Origin: Crossiella sp. S99.2
GTDB taxonomy: Bacteria; Actinomycetota; Actinomycetes; Mycobacteriales; Pseudonocardiaceae
NCBI RefSeq assembly: GCF_023094165.1
Contig: NZ_JALMDK010000009.1
Location: forward strand, 62,001-126,000
Reading direction: 5' to 3'
Length of the DNA stretch: 64,000 nucleotides
The notes below the pieces were generated by a model. It made no database searches and was not told where the DNA came from. It was given only the letters and a program-made list of their open reading frames with translations. Positions 51,599 to 59,947 of the stretch are shown piece after piece. The position numbers and the translations under genes were made by a program. The stretch's first letter is position 1, and the number at the start of each line of letters is the position of its first letter.

Positions 51599-51983
51599 CT
51601 CGTCCGGCTTCCTGCCCGGCGGCGCTCTCCTCGGCGGCCGGGCCGGTCGGGGCCGCCTCGGCCGGGGTGGTCTCCTCGGGCGTCGGCGGGGCGGCCACGG
51701 CGGTGGTTCCGGTGTCGTAGTTGTGCGTGACGGTGACCTCGGTTCCGTCGGCGCGGCGCTGCTTGTAGGTCTCCACCCGGCCGCCGCCGGGCGGCGGCGG
51801 GAGGGCGGGCAGATCCCCGGCTTTGACCACGGCGTTGACCGTGCGGTGTCCGGCCGCCGCGGCGGCCCGCTTGTCCGGGGCCACCGAGGTGGCGCGTTCC
51901 CGGCGGTCGGTGGTGTCGGCCGGGGCGTCGCCGGGTTCGGTGGGCTGGGGCTTGGTGACGTCGTTGGACAGTCGGGTTGCCAC
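51579..51983 (-). CDS. Small head protein after capsid
   Basis: This 134-residue protein (NAVVKAGDLPALPPPPGGGR, VETYKQRRADGTEVTVTHNY) has a beta-hairpin segment of a kind common in actinophage head modules and a Pro/Ala-rich end. Its place between capsid and connectors suggests a head-decoration or head-completion role. It starts at GTG 51983. Confidence 0.6.
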   Translation of the reverse strand: MATRLSNDVTKPQPTEPGDAPADTTDRRERATSVAPDKRAAAAAGHRTVNAVVKAGDLPALPPPPGGGRVETYKQRRADGTEVTVTHNYDTGTTAVAAPPTPEETTPAEAAPTGPAAEESAAGQEAGRGARTRG

Positions 51984-52024
51984 GGGGGCGGGGTCCTCCT
52001 TTGCATCGAACAGGGACGGCTGGG

Positions 52025-52951
52025 TCAGTTCAGCTTCACACCGCGCAGCCGGGCGGCGGCCTGGCCGCCCTGCACCACCAGCCCGGCGTAGAACTCGATC
52101 CGCACCCGGTGCGCGGGCTTGTCCTGCAACTCGCCAAGCTGGGTGGTCTGCACGTTGCCGTTGGTGATGCCCATGACCCCGACTTCGCCGGGGCCACTGG
52201 CAAAGCGCAAGGCGTACAGGTCGGTCCCGTTGGTTGGGTCGACCGGCAGGACCGGACGCCCGTCGAAGGTGTTGCCCGGGTCCACCACAGGCACACCGTT
52301 CCAGGTGAGTTCGGTCTTACCCGTGATGTCGTTGCGGACCTGCTCGAACCCGCCGGAGCGGCGGAACAACCCCTTCAGCTTGGCCACCACGGACTTGTTG
52401 CCGTAGATGACATCCGGGCCGCCGGAGACCGCGGCGCACAGGGCGTCCAGCTGATCAAGCTGGGCATGGGCTTCCTCCACCGTGCCGGGGGTCAGGTCGC
52501 CGGTGGCGTCGATGACCTGATCGCGGACCAGGCGCTTGCGCAGCCCGTCGAAACCCTTGGGCTCCAACAGGGTGTCGCCGGTGAACAGCGCTTCACTGAA
52601 GGTGGCCTGTGTGCTGCGGACTTTCAGGTTGGTCTGCTGGGCCAGGTGGTCCCCGAGGGTGCCGCCCATGGTGGTCTGGACGAAGCGGTCCACGTCGGCG
52701 TCACCGCCGAGGATCTTCAGCTTTTCCACCACCTGGTTGATGACCCCGGTGGATTCCACGTAAGCCTCGTTGACGGTGCGGAAAGCCGTGCCTGGTAAGG
52801 CTTCCTCTTGGTTGTAGGACCAGGCGTTGCCGGTGACCGGTTCCAGGGGAAGGCGGTCCAGGACGTTGGATTCCTTGATGAACAGTTCCACGACCCCGCG
52901 GGCCACGGGGTCGGGGATCAGGGCTGCGGCCTGAGCGAGAGTGACAGCCAC
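52025..52951 (-). CDS. Major capsid protein (HK97 fold)
   Basis: This 308-residue protein has VKLN at the end, PVTGNAWSYNQEEALPGTAF and VDRFVQTTMGGTLGDHLAQQ near the N-terminal arm and E-loop. ALRFASGPGEVGVMGITNG and the downstream RVRIEFYAGLVVQGGQAAAR are typical of the P-domain end of HK97-type capsids. It is preceded by the scaffold gene. It starts at GTG 52951 with AAGGAG upstream. Confidence 0.9.
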   Translation of the reverse strand: MAVTLAQAAALIPDPVARGVVELFIKESNVLDRLPLEPVTGNAWSYNQEEALPGTAFRTVNEAYVESTGVINQVVEKLKILGGDADVDRFVQTTMGGTLGDHLAQQTNLKVRSTQATFSEALFTGDTLLEPKGFDGLRKRLVRDQVIDATGDLTPGTVEEAHAQLDQLDALCAAVSGGPDVIYGNKSVVAKLKGLFRRSGGFEQVRNDITGKTELTWNGVPVVDPGNTFDGRPVLPVDPTNGTDLYALRFASGPGEVGVMGITNGNVQTTQLGELQDKPAHRVRIEFYAGLVVQGGQAAARLRGVKLN

Positions 52952-52982
52952 TCGGCGGGATTCTCCTTACGCGACAGGGGTT

Positions 52983-53519
52983 CTAGGGATTGGTGTTGAG
53001 TGCGCCGAAGGCTGCGCGGAGCCGGTCCATGCCGGTGGCGGTGCTGGCGGTGGCGCCGCCGCGGGCGCCCTGCCCGGCATCGGGCGCGGGCCGGGTGAGC
53101 GGGGTCAGCCGGGCGGCCAGGTGCGCGGCCTGCGCGGTGATCTGGGCCGGGTCGGTGGCGGTGATCAGCTCCACATCGGCCGGGGCCAGACCGTGCGCGG
53201 TGGCTGCGGTGGTACGCAGCTGGCGGACCCGGTCGGCGGCTAGGGCGGCCTCTACGGCGTCCAGCCGGGCCGCCAGGGGCGCGTACTCGGCCGCGACCTG
53301 TTCGACTGCTGGCGGGGCCGCAGGGGGCGCGGGAGGCGGCGCCGGTGCAGCCGGGGCCGTGGCGGCTGGGAGGGCGGCGCGGACGGCGGCCAGTTCGGCC
53401 AGGACCGCGGCCACCGGGTCGGGTACGGCACCCGCCGCCGGAACAGCCGCCGGGACGGGGGCGGTCGGGGTGGGCTGCTCGCCCGGGGCGGGGGTGTCGG
53501 GCGCGGCGGGGTCGGACAT
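52983..53519 (-). CDS. Scaffold protein
   Basis: This 178-residue protein is Pro/Ala-rich and acidic, with one long helical stretch (VEQVAAEYAPLAARLDAVEA, then ALAADRVRQLRTTAA), usual for capsid scaffolds. It starts at ATG 53519 with GGAGG TGCGGC in front. It lies directly before major capsid. Confidence 0.8.
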   Translation of the reverse strand: MSDPAAPDTPAPGEQPTPTAPVPAAVPAAGAVPDPVAAVLAELAAVRAALPAATAPAAPAPPPAPPAAPPAVEQVAAEYAPLAARLDAVEAALAADRVRQLRTTAATAHGLAPADVELITATDPAQITAQAAHLAARLTPLTRPAPDAGQGARGGATASTATGMDRLRAAFGALNTNP

Positions 53520-53573
53520 GCCGCACCTCCTTTCTGTCCACCAGGGACGTGGGGGTGTGGGCGTGGTCGGGGG

Positions 53574-54413
53574 TCAGTCGGCGCCGTTGCTGCGGGCGGT
53601 CGTGGTGGTCTTGTCCCCGGCGGGGACCCAGACGGAGCTACGGCCGGGGGCACGGCGCCATACCTGGGTTTGGTAGGTCTCTCCGGCCAGCACGGCCACC
53701 CCGACGCAGCGGCAGTGGTTGTGGGCGTCGAAGCCCGCGTTGTCCCGGCGGTAGACCGGGCCGCGCCACTCCAACATCCGGCACCAGGTGCACGCGCTGG
53801 GTTCGGCCCAGCGGCGCCAGGCGACCGCGACCCGTTGGGAGCGCACGGCTTTGGCGTAGGCGCGCTGTCCGGCGCGCTGAGCCATGGTGAGCGCGGCCGA
53901 GGCGGCTTCCCGGCCGGTGGCCTCCACCGCCTCGGCCGTCTCGGTGCCGGAGTTGATCCGGGCCGCCAGCCGGGCGCGGGTGGCGGCCAGACGCTCAGTG
54001 GTGCTGACGGGACCGTCGCCGAACTTCCCGCTGTTACGGGTGAACTCGGTGGGGTCCAGCTCCACCAGGCGCACCCGGCCGCCGGGGTCACCGGGCTGGC
54101 CTTCGGGGTGCTCGAACTCCGGCAAGGCCACCCGGTCGGTGCGGGTCCACTCCGGCAGGGGCGGCAACGGCGGGACCTCGCCGAGACGGTGGGCCAGGTC
54201 CAGGGCCAGGTACCGGGCAGCGAGCTGGACCTCAAGCGCCACATGGCGGTTCACCACCGGCGCCGCGGTGATCAGCCACCGGGCGTGCCCGGCGGAGAGT
54301 GCGGCGGGGGTGACCTGGCGGCGCCACAGTGCCAGCACGGTGCGGAACAGGGCGAACAGTCGGGCTTCAAAGGCCCGTTGGTGGGCACGGGCCAGGGTGG
54401 CCGAGGACGGGAT
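53574..54413 (-). CDS. Minor head protein (MuF-like), apparent ATC start
   Basis: From ATC 54413 the protein is 279 residues. The MuF-type end is CTWCRMLEWRGPVYRRDNAG followed by HNHCRCV. No ATG/GTG/TTG precedes residue 26 (GTG 54338), yet coding continues upstream to an ATC exactly six bases after GGGAGG. That layout is the same as the scaffold start (GGAGGTGCGGC-ATG versus GGGAGGTGCGGT-ATC). The N-terminal residues also look like a natural start (PSSATLARAHQRAFEARL). Confidence 0.8.
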   Translation of the reverse strand: MPSSATLARAHQRAFEARLFALFRTVLALWRRQVTPAALSAGHARWLITAAPVVNRHVALEVQLAARYLALDLAHRLGEVPPLPPLPEWTRTDRVALPEFEHPEGQPGDPGGRVRLVELDPTEFTRNSGKFGDGPVSTTERLAATRARLAARINSGTETAEAVEATGREAASAALTMAQRAGQRAYAKAVRSQRVAVAWRRWAEPSACTWCRMLEWRGPVYRRDNAGFDAHNHCRCVGVAVLAGETYQTQVWRRAPGRSSVWVPAGDKTTTTARSNGAD

Positions 54414-54437
54414 ACCGCACCTCCCTCAGACGAGCCT

Positions 54438-54520
54438 GCCACACCGAAGTGTGACGCTGCGTAAGTGTGCTGCAGGACGTTTCATGGGCCCTGACCTGCG
54501 GAGATGCTATGCCGGCATTT
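54438..54520. repeat. Intergenic GCCGGC element, copy 2, with hairpin
   Basis: On the minus strand: AAATGCCGGCAT (54520-54509), nine bases, GCAGGTCAG (54499-54491), eleven bases, CGTCCTGCAG (54479-54470). All three boxes and both spacings match copy 1. A CACACCGAAGTGTG hairpin follows at 54440-54453. It lies between portal and minor head genes. Confidence 0.75.
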
Positions 54521-54603
54521 AGTCTGGAAGTACTCGGTGTGACCGGCTGGGGGCCTGCCCGGCAGGGGTCTGCGACAGGTCGGCGGAGCCGCCCGGCGCG
54601 CGG

Positions 54604-55983
54604 TCAGGCCGCGTCCCCGCCGGGGGCAATGTCGTGGGTGGGGGCCAGGCCGAGGCGCAGGCCGTCCAGCCGGGCGGCCTGGTGGTCGTCGGCTTCCATC
54701 CGGTGGATGGTGGCTTCGGAGTAGCCGAGGTCTTCCCGGGTCTGGCGCAGGGTGACCGGGCCGCGGCCGTCGGCGTAGAGCTTCACCGAGGCGTCGGCGC
54801 GCTGGGCCACCGTCGGGGTGCCCGCGTCGAACCACAGCGCCTCAAGGTGCCGTAACCCCGGATCGGTGCGCCCGGTGGCAATGCGCCGCCCCAGCCGCAT
54901 CACGCGTTCCCACGATCCGCCGAAGCGGTTCTGCCGGGCCTCGGCCCGGCGGACAAGCCGGGCCTCACTGCTGCGGATGGCATCGGCCGAGGCCGGTACG
55001 TCGGTGCTGAACCCCAAGTAGTGCGGCGGCAACCCGCACAGGGAGGCCACCAGCCGGGCAAGCTGGTTGATGGTGTTGTGGAAGTTGGACAGGTCGGCTT
55101 CGGGCAGCTGTTCCACCCGCGCGTCGCCGGGGCTCTTGCGGGTGGCCCACAGGGCGTGTGCCTCCCGTGCCCACCGGTTGAGCGGGGTCCCGTCGGGGCC
55201 TACGAAGTCTTCTTCGGCGAAGCCGTAGGCGACCCGCCGCGGCATGGCGTGGAACTCCCCGGAGACCATCATGTCCGTCGCGATCTTGTTGACCGCGTCT
55301 GCTAGGGGGATGACGTCGGCCAGTTCCGAGACCCCGTAAGGGTTCCGGGGCCGGGACCGGTTGGCGAAGGGCACCACGGGGACCTGTCCGAGGCCGTGGC
55401 GGTCCACGGTGTCGGCGACCCAGCCGCGGGAGGCCCGGCGCATCAGCCAGGTCTCGGCGGTCAGGTACAGGGTGGCGAACTCCTCGGCGCCGTCCTTCCA
55501 CGCCTTGACCGCCGCGGCCACCTGCCGGGTGCGCGGGTCGTGGACGGTGTGGACCTCAAGCGGGGACTCCACCGTCACCAACGGCACGTCGGCGGCCTCG
55601 GCCGCCGCGCCCACGATGGCGTAGGCGCGGCCGTAGACCAAGGCTTCGGTATGCAGGTCATGCTGTTGTTCGTCCAGGTCGTTGGCCTGCCACAGCTCGT
55701 TGAGTGCCAGGTCTGTCCCGGACTGATTCGGGAGACGGAATCCCTTGAGCTGCAAGCGTTCCGCGTGGGAGTCGACCACCAGGCGCGGCCAGTTCACCAC
55801 CACCTGCCGGATACGGCCGGAGAGCAGCCGGACAAGCTGCGGGTCCAGGTAGGACAGGCCGGGGCGGCCTTCGTAGTACCGGTCCGCGGTCAGCAGGCCG
55901 GGGACATGGTTGGCGTGCCTGGTGATCAGGGCCGCGGTCAGGCGGCTGGCGTCCTCGGCCGTAACGGTGGCAGGCCAACGCAA
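54604..55983 (-). CDS. Phage portal protein
   Basis: This 459-residue SPP1-gp6-type portal protein (HANHVPGLLTADRYYEGRPG, RQVVVNWPRLVVDSHAERLQ, SGEFHAMPRRVAYGF) forms the dodecameric DNA entry ring and is the docking site for the terminase. It starts at TTG 55983. It is preceded by a 179-base gap with a GCCGGC element. Confidence 0.9.
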   Translation of the reverse strand: MRWPATVTAEDASRLTAALITRHANHVPGLLTADRYYEGRPGLSYLDPQLVRLLSGRIRQVVVNWPRLVVDSHAERLQLKGFRLPNQSGTDLALNELWQANDLDEQQHDLHTEALVYGRAYAIVGAAAEAADVPLVTVESPLEVHTVHDPRTRQVAAAVKAWKDGAEEFATLYLTAETWLMRRASRGWVADTVDRHGLGQVPVVPFANRSRPRNPYGVSELADVIPLADAVNKIATDMMVSGEFHAMPRRVAYGFAEEDFVGPDGTPLNRWAREAHALWATRKSPGDARVEQLPEADLSNFHNTINQLARLVASLCGLPPHYLGFSTDVPASADAIRSSEARLVRRAEARQNRFGGSWERVMRLGRRIATGRTDPGLRHLEALWFDAGTPTVAQRADASVKLYADGRGPVTLRQTREDLGYSEATIHRMEADDHQAARLDGLRLGLAPTHDIAPGGDAA

Positions 55984-56053
55984 GGGGCATCACCCCCTTG
56001 CGTTTGATCTTTTCCGCAGCACCGTCCATAAAAGACTGAACCAGCGCCAACAA

Positions 56054-56108
56054 GACTGTCCGTTGTGGACAGTCAGGGAAATGCCGGCATCGATGTTCCC
56101 GCAGGTAG
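56054..56108. repeat. Intergenic GCCGGC element, copy 3, with hairpin
   Basis: GACTGTCC (56054-56061) and GGACAGTC (56067-56074) form an 8-bp hairpin. Then AAATGCCGGCAT (56079-56090), ten bases, and GCAGGTAGA (56101-56109). It lies between terminase large and portal. Copy 4 at 60701-60738 resembles it most. Confidence 0.75.
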
Positions 56109-56162
56109 ATGGCCATGTGTTCGCACAAGGCGGAGTGGCCGATTCTGTGCCGGTCGGCGCCG

Positions 56163-57707
56163 TCAGGGCAGCAAGACCATGCGGTCCTCGCCTGCCTCCT
56201 CGGAGGTCCAGCCCGCGGCCAGCACGTCCAGGTACGCCTGCCAGGACAGCGCCCCGCACATGGCCAGGTCGATCTTGCGGGGCGAGTGGTCGCGGTCCTT
56301 GCCAATCAGGTTCCACCGGCCGCTGCGCCGGATCATGGCGTTGGCGACGTGGTCGGCGAACACCGGGTCACCGTTGTGGGACAAGGACTTCCGGCCGATC
56401 GCGGTCCGGTAGGAGTCCAGGGCGGTGGCCGTGGGCTTGACCATGGTGGTGTCGAACTCCCGGACCCGGCCGGGCCAGTTCAGCGCCCACGTGCCCACGG
56501 TGTCGCGCCACCCGGCCCACGGGTCGGCATAGACCATGCGCACGTCGTAGGTGTCCATGATGGCGGTCAGGACCGCGGTCACCTCGGTGGTGCTGATCTC
56601 CCAGTCCGGCCCGGCATCCTCGGGCCGGGACCACAGCCCGAACACCTCTTGGAATCGGCTGTCCAGGTCGGTGGCCACCAGGCCGGTGCAGTCGTGGCGT
56701 ACCGACCCGTCGAACCCCAGCGTCACCGCCGACCCGGGCGCGATCTCCAGTCCCGGCAGGGCGCAGGCGGCCCAGCGGGCCGGGTCGAAGAACGCGTCCT
56801 CTCCGGCGACCAGTTCGGAGAGGAAGTAGCGGCGGGCGTTGGTCTCGCCGGTGGCGGGGTCGCGGATCTCGGCAAGGATGCGGTCCAGGTCCACCCACAC
56901 CGAGTCCCCGTAGACGTGGCGCAGCTCCGCGCGCACGGCGCGGGTGTGGGTCAGGTTCAGGTGTCGGCGGGCGTGGCGGGCGTTGACGTAGACGCTGCGG
57001 TCCTTGCGCGCGGCTTCGTAGGTCGACTCCGCAACGGAGCGTTCGCCGGGGCGGTAGGCGTTGGTGGTCTCCAGTGCCCGGCCGCCGACCCCGCCGAGGT
57101 TGCGGCGCTGGGTCTCGGCCAGGCGTACCCCGCCGGAACTCGGGGTCCACAGGTGGGTTTCGTCCTGGCAGGCAAAGGTGATCCGCTGCCCCAGCCTGCT
57201 GCCCGAGGATGCGGTGACCCGTTGCAGGCGCCCGCCGGTGGCGGTCACCACCCGGGTCAGGCCGACGTCCAGGCCGCGCCGGTTGGCAAGCGGCCCCTCC
57301 CGCAGCATCGGCAACAGCGCGGAGTAGGTGTTGTCCGCCTGGTCCTCGCTCACCGCGGTGAGCTGCACCCACGGGGTGGGCCACGGGCGGCCGACCGGTT
57401 CCCCGTCGGCGTCGAACCCATCCGGCAGTACCGGGCCGAGGAGTTCAGCGGCGGACAGGGCCGCCAACAGCGGCCCCTTGCCCCACTTCTGCGAGCGCAT
57501 CAACTGGCCGCGGCGGTAGACGAACTTCCCTGTCTCCGGGTCGATCCGGTACCACCAGCAGACGAACTCGTACTGTTCGCCGGTGAGCAGGAACGGCTGT
57601 CCTTTGTGGTCACCGTCGGGGATGACCAGGTGCTCAGCCACCCAGTCATAGACCAGGTGCCCGAGGGTGGGGAACTCACCGGGGTGCGCGGGTTCCCGCC
57701 ACGGCAT
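56163..57707 (-). CDS. Terminase large subunit
   Basis: This 514-residue ATPase-nuclease packages DNA into the head. It opens with LGHLVYDWVAEHLVIPDGDH. A Walker A-like segment is QKWGKGPLLAALSA, the ATPase motif DETHLW follows, and the nuclease domain has VTLGFDGSVRHDCTGLVATD. It starts at ATG 57707, sharing one base with the small subunit stop (TGATG). Confidence 0.92.
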   Translation of the reverse strand: MPWREPAHPGEFPTLGHLVYDWVAEHLVIPDGDHKGQPFLLTGEQYEFVCWWYRIDPETGKFVYRRGQLMRSQKWGKGPLLAALSAAELLGPVLPDGFDADGEPVGRPWPTPWVQLTAVSEDQADNTYSALLPMLREGPLANRRGLDVGLTRVVTATGGRLQRVTASSGSRLGQRITFACQDETHLWTPSSGGVRLAETQRRNLGGVGGRALETTNAYRPGERSVAESTYEAARKDRSVYVNARHARRHLNLTHTRAVRAELRHVYGDSVWVDLDRILAEIRDPATGETNARRYFLSELVAGEDAFFDPARWAACALPGLEIAPGSAVTLGFDGSVRHDCTGLVATDLDSRFQEVFGLWSRPEDAGPDWEISTTEVTAVLTAIMDTYDVRMVYADPWAGWRDTVGTWALNWPGRVREFDTTMVKPTATALDSYRTAIGRKSLSHNGDPVFADHVANAMIRRSGRWNLIGKDRDHSPRKIDLAMCGALSWQAYLDVLAAGWTSEEAGEDRMVLLP

Positions 57708-58195
57708 CAGCCGGACTCATCCGGCAACAGGGCCGGGTCGACCAGCCGCAGGGGCGGGCGCCGGGACGTGGGCTCAGCCGGGTCGGCGCTGTCCTCGGCC
57801 ACCGGGTCGGCGGGCACGATGCGGCGCCGCAGGCGGGCCAGGTCGGCGGAGGTGAGGCCGAGCCCGGCGCCGAGTCCGGCCGTGACCGCCTTGAACACCT
57901 CGGCGGTGGGCCGGGCGAGGTAGCGCTCCACCAGCGGCAGGGCCAACTGGAGAGACAGCCAGTCGCCGGGCGACCAGGCCGCGGCCTGCGGCAGTTCGGC
58001 CAGTCGGGCGTAGAAGGCGTGGCCGACGGCGCCGACGTCCACCCACTCGGGGATCTCCGGGACCTGCCCGGCGTAGGGAGTGTCCGGCAGCTCCGTCCAG
58101 TCCGAGCCCCCGGCCAACAGGGGGTCGGCGTTGCGGCGGGCGCGGTCGGCGGGGTCTTTCGGGGCGGGGCCGGGGCGTCGGCTCACGGGGATCAC
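57707..58195 (-). CDS. Terminase small subunit
   Basis: This protein of about 162 residues (RRPGPAPKDPADRARRNADP, VDVGAVGHAFYARLAELPQA) is Arg/Pro-rich and helical. Actinophage small terminases have this style. It recognises the packaging site and activates the large subunit. It starts at GTG 58195 next to the HNH gene. Confidence 0.8.
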   Translation of the reverse strand: MIPVSRRPGPAPKDPADRARRNADPLLAGGSDWTELPDTPYAGQVPEIPEWVDVGAVGHAFYARLAELPQAAAWSPGDWLSLQLALPLVERYLARPTAEVFKAVTAGLGAGLGLTSADLARLRRRIVPADPVAEDSADPAEPTSRRPPLRLVDPALLPDESG

Positions 58196-58278
58196 CCCCG
58201 CCCGTCATCACCGTAGGTAGCGGCCGGAAGTGCCCTTGAAACCCGTACACCTGGCGAGGCCGTTCAACGGGACGGTCC

Positions 58279-58297
58279 CCCCTGGGGATTCCAGGGG
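58279..58297. terminator. Hairpin between HNH and terminase genes
   Basis: CCCCTGG (58279-58285) pairs with CCAGGGG (58291-58297), loop GGATT. It is in the 123-base gap before small terminase. This is also the location where a cos or pac site might lie. Confidence 0.45.
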
Positions 58298-58318
58298 TTG
58301 CCCCCCACCCCTCGGCGG

Positions 58319-58643
58319 TCACGATCGGTGACGGGCAGCCCAGCCGCCGGGCTGGTGGCGTGCGGTGTGGCCGTCGTGGCAGGGCTTGCACAGGCCGCGG
58401 CCGTGCGCGGGGTCGTTCGGGTCGACGCCGTCGGCAACCAGCTGGCGGCGGGACCGGGGCCAGTGGTCGGCGACCGTGGCCGGGCGCTGTCCACACAGGA
58501 CACACACCGGGTCCCGGCGGAGAACTCCGGGCCGGAAGCGGGCGCGGTGGTCCCGGCCATAGCCGCGGGCGGCTGCACTACCGCGGTGCCGATCGGATGC
58601 CCGACGGACGCTGGCAAGCTGATTCCGTTGGTGCGTAAGGCAT
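58319..58643 (-). CDS. HNH endonuclease, possibly frameshifted
   Basis: The catalytic part is VCVLCGQRPATVADHWPRSR and HGRGLCKPCHDGHTA, with zinc Cys pairs and the HNH His. In-frame coding continues upstream to about 58600 (AAARGYGRDHRARFRPGVLR) without an ATG/GTG/TTG/CTG. A typical HNH N-terminus (MPYAPTESACQRPSGIRS) begins at ATG 58643 in another frame and stops at 58578. A frameshift may have split the gene. HNH next to terminase suggests a cos-cutting role. Confidence 0.6.
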
Positions 58644-58801
58644 CGGGCGCCAATCGTGGCAGCGGCCGGGCAGTCAGCTTCAACGCAGGTGGACGGGGCA
58701 CGCGGCAGAGGTCACCTCCGTTCAGAACTGGGTGCTCCCGCTGAGACCTGCGAGACACACCGCTGACACTCGCCAGCTACACAGGTGGTAGCCGCGGGGT
58801 A

Positions 58802-58933
58802 GTCGATTGCCCCACTGATGGACCCACCGATTGGCCGTCCGATTGACACTCCGATTGGCGCCCCACTCGACAGACCACTTGGCAACTCACTCGACAGGTC
58901 GCTTGATAGTCCAGTGGGCAGATCAGCAGACGG
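58802..58933. repeat. Eleven degenerate 12-bp tandem repeats
   Basis: Eleven 12-base units at exact phase, e.g. ACCGATTGGCCG, TCCGATTGACAC, TCCGATTGGCGC, CCCACTCGACAG, ACCACTTGGCAA, CTCACTCGACAG. Consensus is near NCCNNTTGGCNG. On the minus strand the same unit gives four-residue periodic translations, but the frames overlap and no gene is convincing. The repeats lie beside the AT-rich stretch that follows. Confidence 0.75.
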
Positions 58934-59310
58934 AGCGATCCGGAAGAGTGGATAGATTCTATTCGATAGAAATTCGCGAAAGATTGCGGCGCCAACTCGT
59001 CCCATAACCCGGCTAAAAACTTGCCGGAACTTGAACCATAACCCTTCCCACCTGGGGTTTTAGAACGAGTGTCAACCAAACATTTCACTCTCATGAGTGA
59101 ACTTTATGGCAGTTGATCTTGCTGGCAGTGTCGACCAGTTGGCCAATTACCAGCGACGATATGGTGATCCATGCAAAAACGCCCGTTTTTGACATCGAGC
59201 AGCGATTCGACATGGAGAGTTGCTCTCGCATACTGTCGCCGCCATCGAACGCGGCGCATCCGGATGCACTCCGCGGATAGTTCAATCCCAGAGAGGCGAC
59301 AGGGGGCCTG
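58934..59310. other. AT-rich intergenic region with palindromes (candidate origin or control region)
   Basis: 377 bases, clearly lower in GC than the prophage. It holds TTCTAT-TCG-ATAGAA (58957-58971), TTCACTC-TCAT-GAGTGAA (59084-59101), AAAAACG-CC-CGTTTTT (59175-59190). No gene is supported on either strand. Together with the tandem repeats it could be an origin or a late-promoter control region. Confidence 0.45.
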
Positions 59311-59577
59311 ATGTCCCGAGTAGACGATCACGCAGGCGAGCCAGAGGGCGACTGCAACTGTCCGGACCTGCGCCCGCGGCGGCTGACGTTCGCGCAGTGG
59401 TTCTCGGTGCGCATCCGTCAGGCTGACGAGGGGGTCCGCACGCTCTACGAGTGGGCGTGCCTGTGGCGCGGCGGGCCGCCGCCTGCGTGGCGGCCACGTC
59501 GGCGGCGGCGCGTTGCCGCGGGGGTAGGGCTGGGTGCGCTCCTGGCCGCGCTGCTCGCTTGGTACTACGGCGGCTAG
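59311..59577 (+). CDS. Small membrane protein, opposite strand
   Basis: This 88-residue protein has a Cys/Arg-rich N-terminus (EPEGDCNCPDLRPRRLTFAQ), a basic linker and a C-terminal transmembrane helix (VAAGVGLGALLAALLAWYYG). It is on the plus strand between early and late operons. A strong hairpin follows its stop. There is no family. Confidence 0.6.
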   Translation: MSRVDDHAGEPEGDCNCPDLRPRRLTFAQWFSVRIRQADEGVRTLYEWACLWRGGPPPAWRPRRRRRVAAGVGLGALLAALLAWYYGG

Positions 59578-59609
59578 ACGCCTGATCTCCTTGTGCGCCA
59601 AGGGGTGAG

Positions 59610-59645
59610 GAGAGCCCCGGCGCGGGGGTGTGCGCCGGGGCTCTC
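59610..59645. terminator. 14-bp terminator hairpin after the small membrane gene
   Basis: GAGAGCCCCGGCGC (59610-59623) pairs perfectly with GCGCCGGGGCTCTC (59632-59645), loop GGGGGTGT. It lies 33 bases after the stop at 59577 and may serve both directions, insulating the early operon. Confidence 0.85.
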
Positions 59646-59737
59646 AACTCAGGGGGGTGCTGGGTACAAAACACCAACGTGACTGAAGGTACGTTACAAA
59701 CCCCGAGTTGTCTAGATACATTGCAGGGTGACCTCGG

Positions 59738-59947
59738 TCACTTCTGCATGCTGTTGATCGCGTCGGCCACGGCGTAGAGCACGGTCCGGCCGCGGTGGGT
59801 GCGCCCCACCTTCCGGCGCCACCCCTGCCGGTGGGCGCGCACCCGCACCGCGCCGGGGCTGATGCCCAGCCGGGTGGCCAATGCCTCGGCGTCGGCGGCG
59901 GCCTCGCCCGGCAGCAGGCCCGGCGCGGCCGGGCGCTCCCCGCTCAC
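59738..59947 (-). CDS. Small HTH-like DNA-binding protein
   Basis: This 69-residue protein (VSGERPAAPGLLPGEAAADA) then has ALATRLGISPGAVRVRAHRQ, an HTH with a basic recognition helix, and ends HRGRTVLYAVADAINSM. It starts at GTG 59947, overlapping the previous stop (GTGA). It is last in the leftward early operon, probably a regulator. Confidence 0.65.
   Translation of the reverse strand: MSGERPAAPGLLPGEAAADAEALATRLGISPGAVRVRAHRQGWRRKVGRTHRGRTVLYAVADAINSMQK

Noticed and set aside
58712..59005. 97-codon frame with four-residue repeats
   Set aside because: The periodicity is explained by the 12-bp tandem repeats, there is no ribosome site, and the overlapping frames have similar quality.
59104..59601. 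165-codon minus-strand frame
   Set aside because: Antisense to the better supported plus-strand membrane gene and spans the AT-rich palindromes.
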